Source: an uncultured Butyricicoccus sp.
Lineage (GTDB): Bacteria > Bacillota > Clostridia > Oscillospirales > Butyricicoccaceae
Length of the DNA stretch: 5,296 nt
Assembly: GCA_959018045.1 (NCBI GenBank)
Contig: CAUEJN010000092.1
Location: 1 to 5,296, forward strand
Direction: 5' to 3'
Of this stretch, positions 5,221-5,296 are shown one piece after another (position 1 is the stretch's first letter; each line of letters starts with the position of its first letter). The translations under genes were made by a program, and so were the position numbers. Below the pieces are notes generated by a model. The model had not been told where the DNA came from. It saw only the letters and a program-made list of their open reading frames with translations, and made no database searches.

Positions 5221-5286
5221 GGGTGCAGGGACACGTCTTTTGCCGAAACTTCGGCAAAACATGCAATCCGTCAGGTTCAAGTCCTG
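5221..5286. repeat. 66-bp direct repeat, copy 2
   Basis: The second copy is offset by exactly 120 bases from the first. The differences cluster at positions 12-16 of the unit (ATAGGAC in copy 1, ACACGTC here), plus one G-to-A in the hairpin loop. The hairpin (5238-5246 with 5251-5259) and the T-arm-like 3' part are kept, but the outer AGGACTT pairing seen in copy 1 is lost. The flanks after the two copies differ. The window ends 10 bases later, so a further unit or a complete flanking gene beyond it cannot be excluded. Confidence 0.85.
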
Positions 5287-5296
5287 TTCTCAGTCC

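Noticed and set aside
5101..5286. CRISPR array
   Set aside because: Only two copies, 66 bp long and imperfect, with a terminator hairpin as the intervening DNA, and no cas genes.
5101..5296. tRNA gene(s), suggested by TTCAAGT T-arm motifs
   Set aside because: No matching acceptor stem, D-arm or anticodon arm can be formed around either copy, and the sequences after the T-arm differ between copies.

Overview
The window looks like the right-hand part of a small integrative element (IME or phage-satellite type) in a Firmicute, probably a gut-type Clostridia. The grounds are strong AGGAGG-like ribosome binding sites, U-run intrinsic terminators, about 50% GC with an AT-rich left edge, and an integrase and cargo that resemble those I associate with gut clostridial elements. 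No taxonomic marker is present, so the assignment is an inference. All supported genes are on the + strand.

Layout. Bases 1-381 are AT-rich at the left and essentially non-coding: a possible tail of an upstream gene ends at 79, followed by a candidate promoter (174-201) and an intrinsic terminator (334-360) just before the first ribosome binding site. A tight cluster follows: a small coiled-coil protein (382-633), an 88-residue protein (626-892) and a P-loop ATPase (846-2258). The last two look like the N-terminal domain and the motor of one DUF927-like ATPase split by a one-base frame change. A leader hairpin (2296-2322) precedes a small MerR/excisionase-like protein (2341-2577). Another intrinsic terminator (2588-2622) sits directly before a tyrosine integrase (2635-4026) that carries an XRE-type helix-turn-helix inside its core-binding domain.

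Downstream of the integrase, apparently with its own extended -10 promoter, is a two-gene cassette: a DUF3990-type protein with ADP-ribosyltransferase-like motifs (4081-4554), overlapped by a 148-residue partner (4532-4978). A bidirectional terminator closes the cassette. The right edge has a tandem 11-bp repeat (5009-5030), which may be an arm-type recombinase site, and two 66-bp direct repeats exactly 120 bp apart (5101-5166, 5221-5286) separated by another terminator.

Working model: integrase and Xis-like protein move the element, the ATPase cluster maintains or replicates it, and the ART-like cassette is cargo beside the attachment end, the usual place for toxin-antitoxin or defence genes. 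The left end of the element is not visible.
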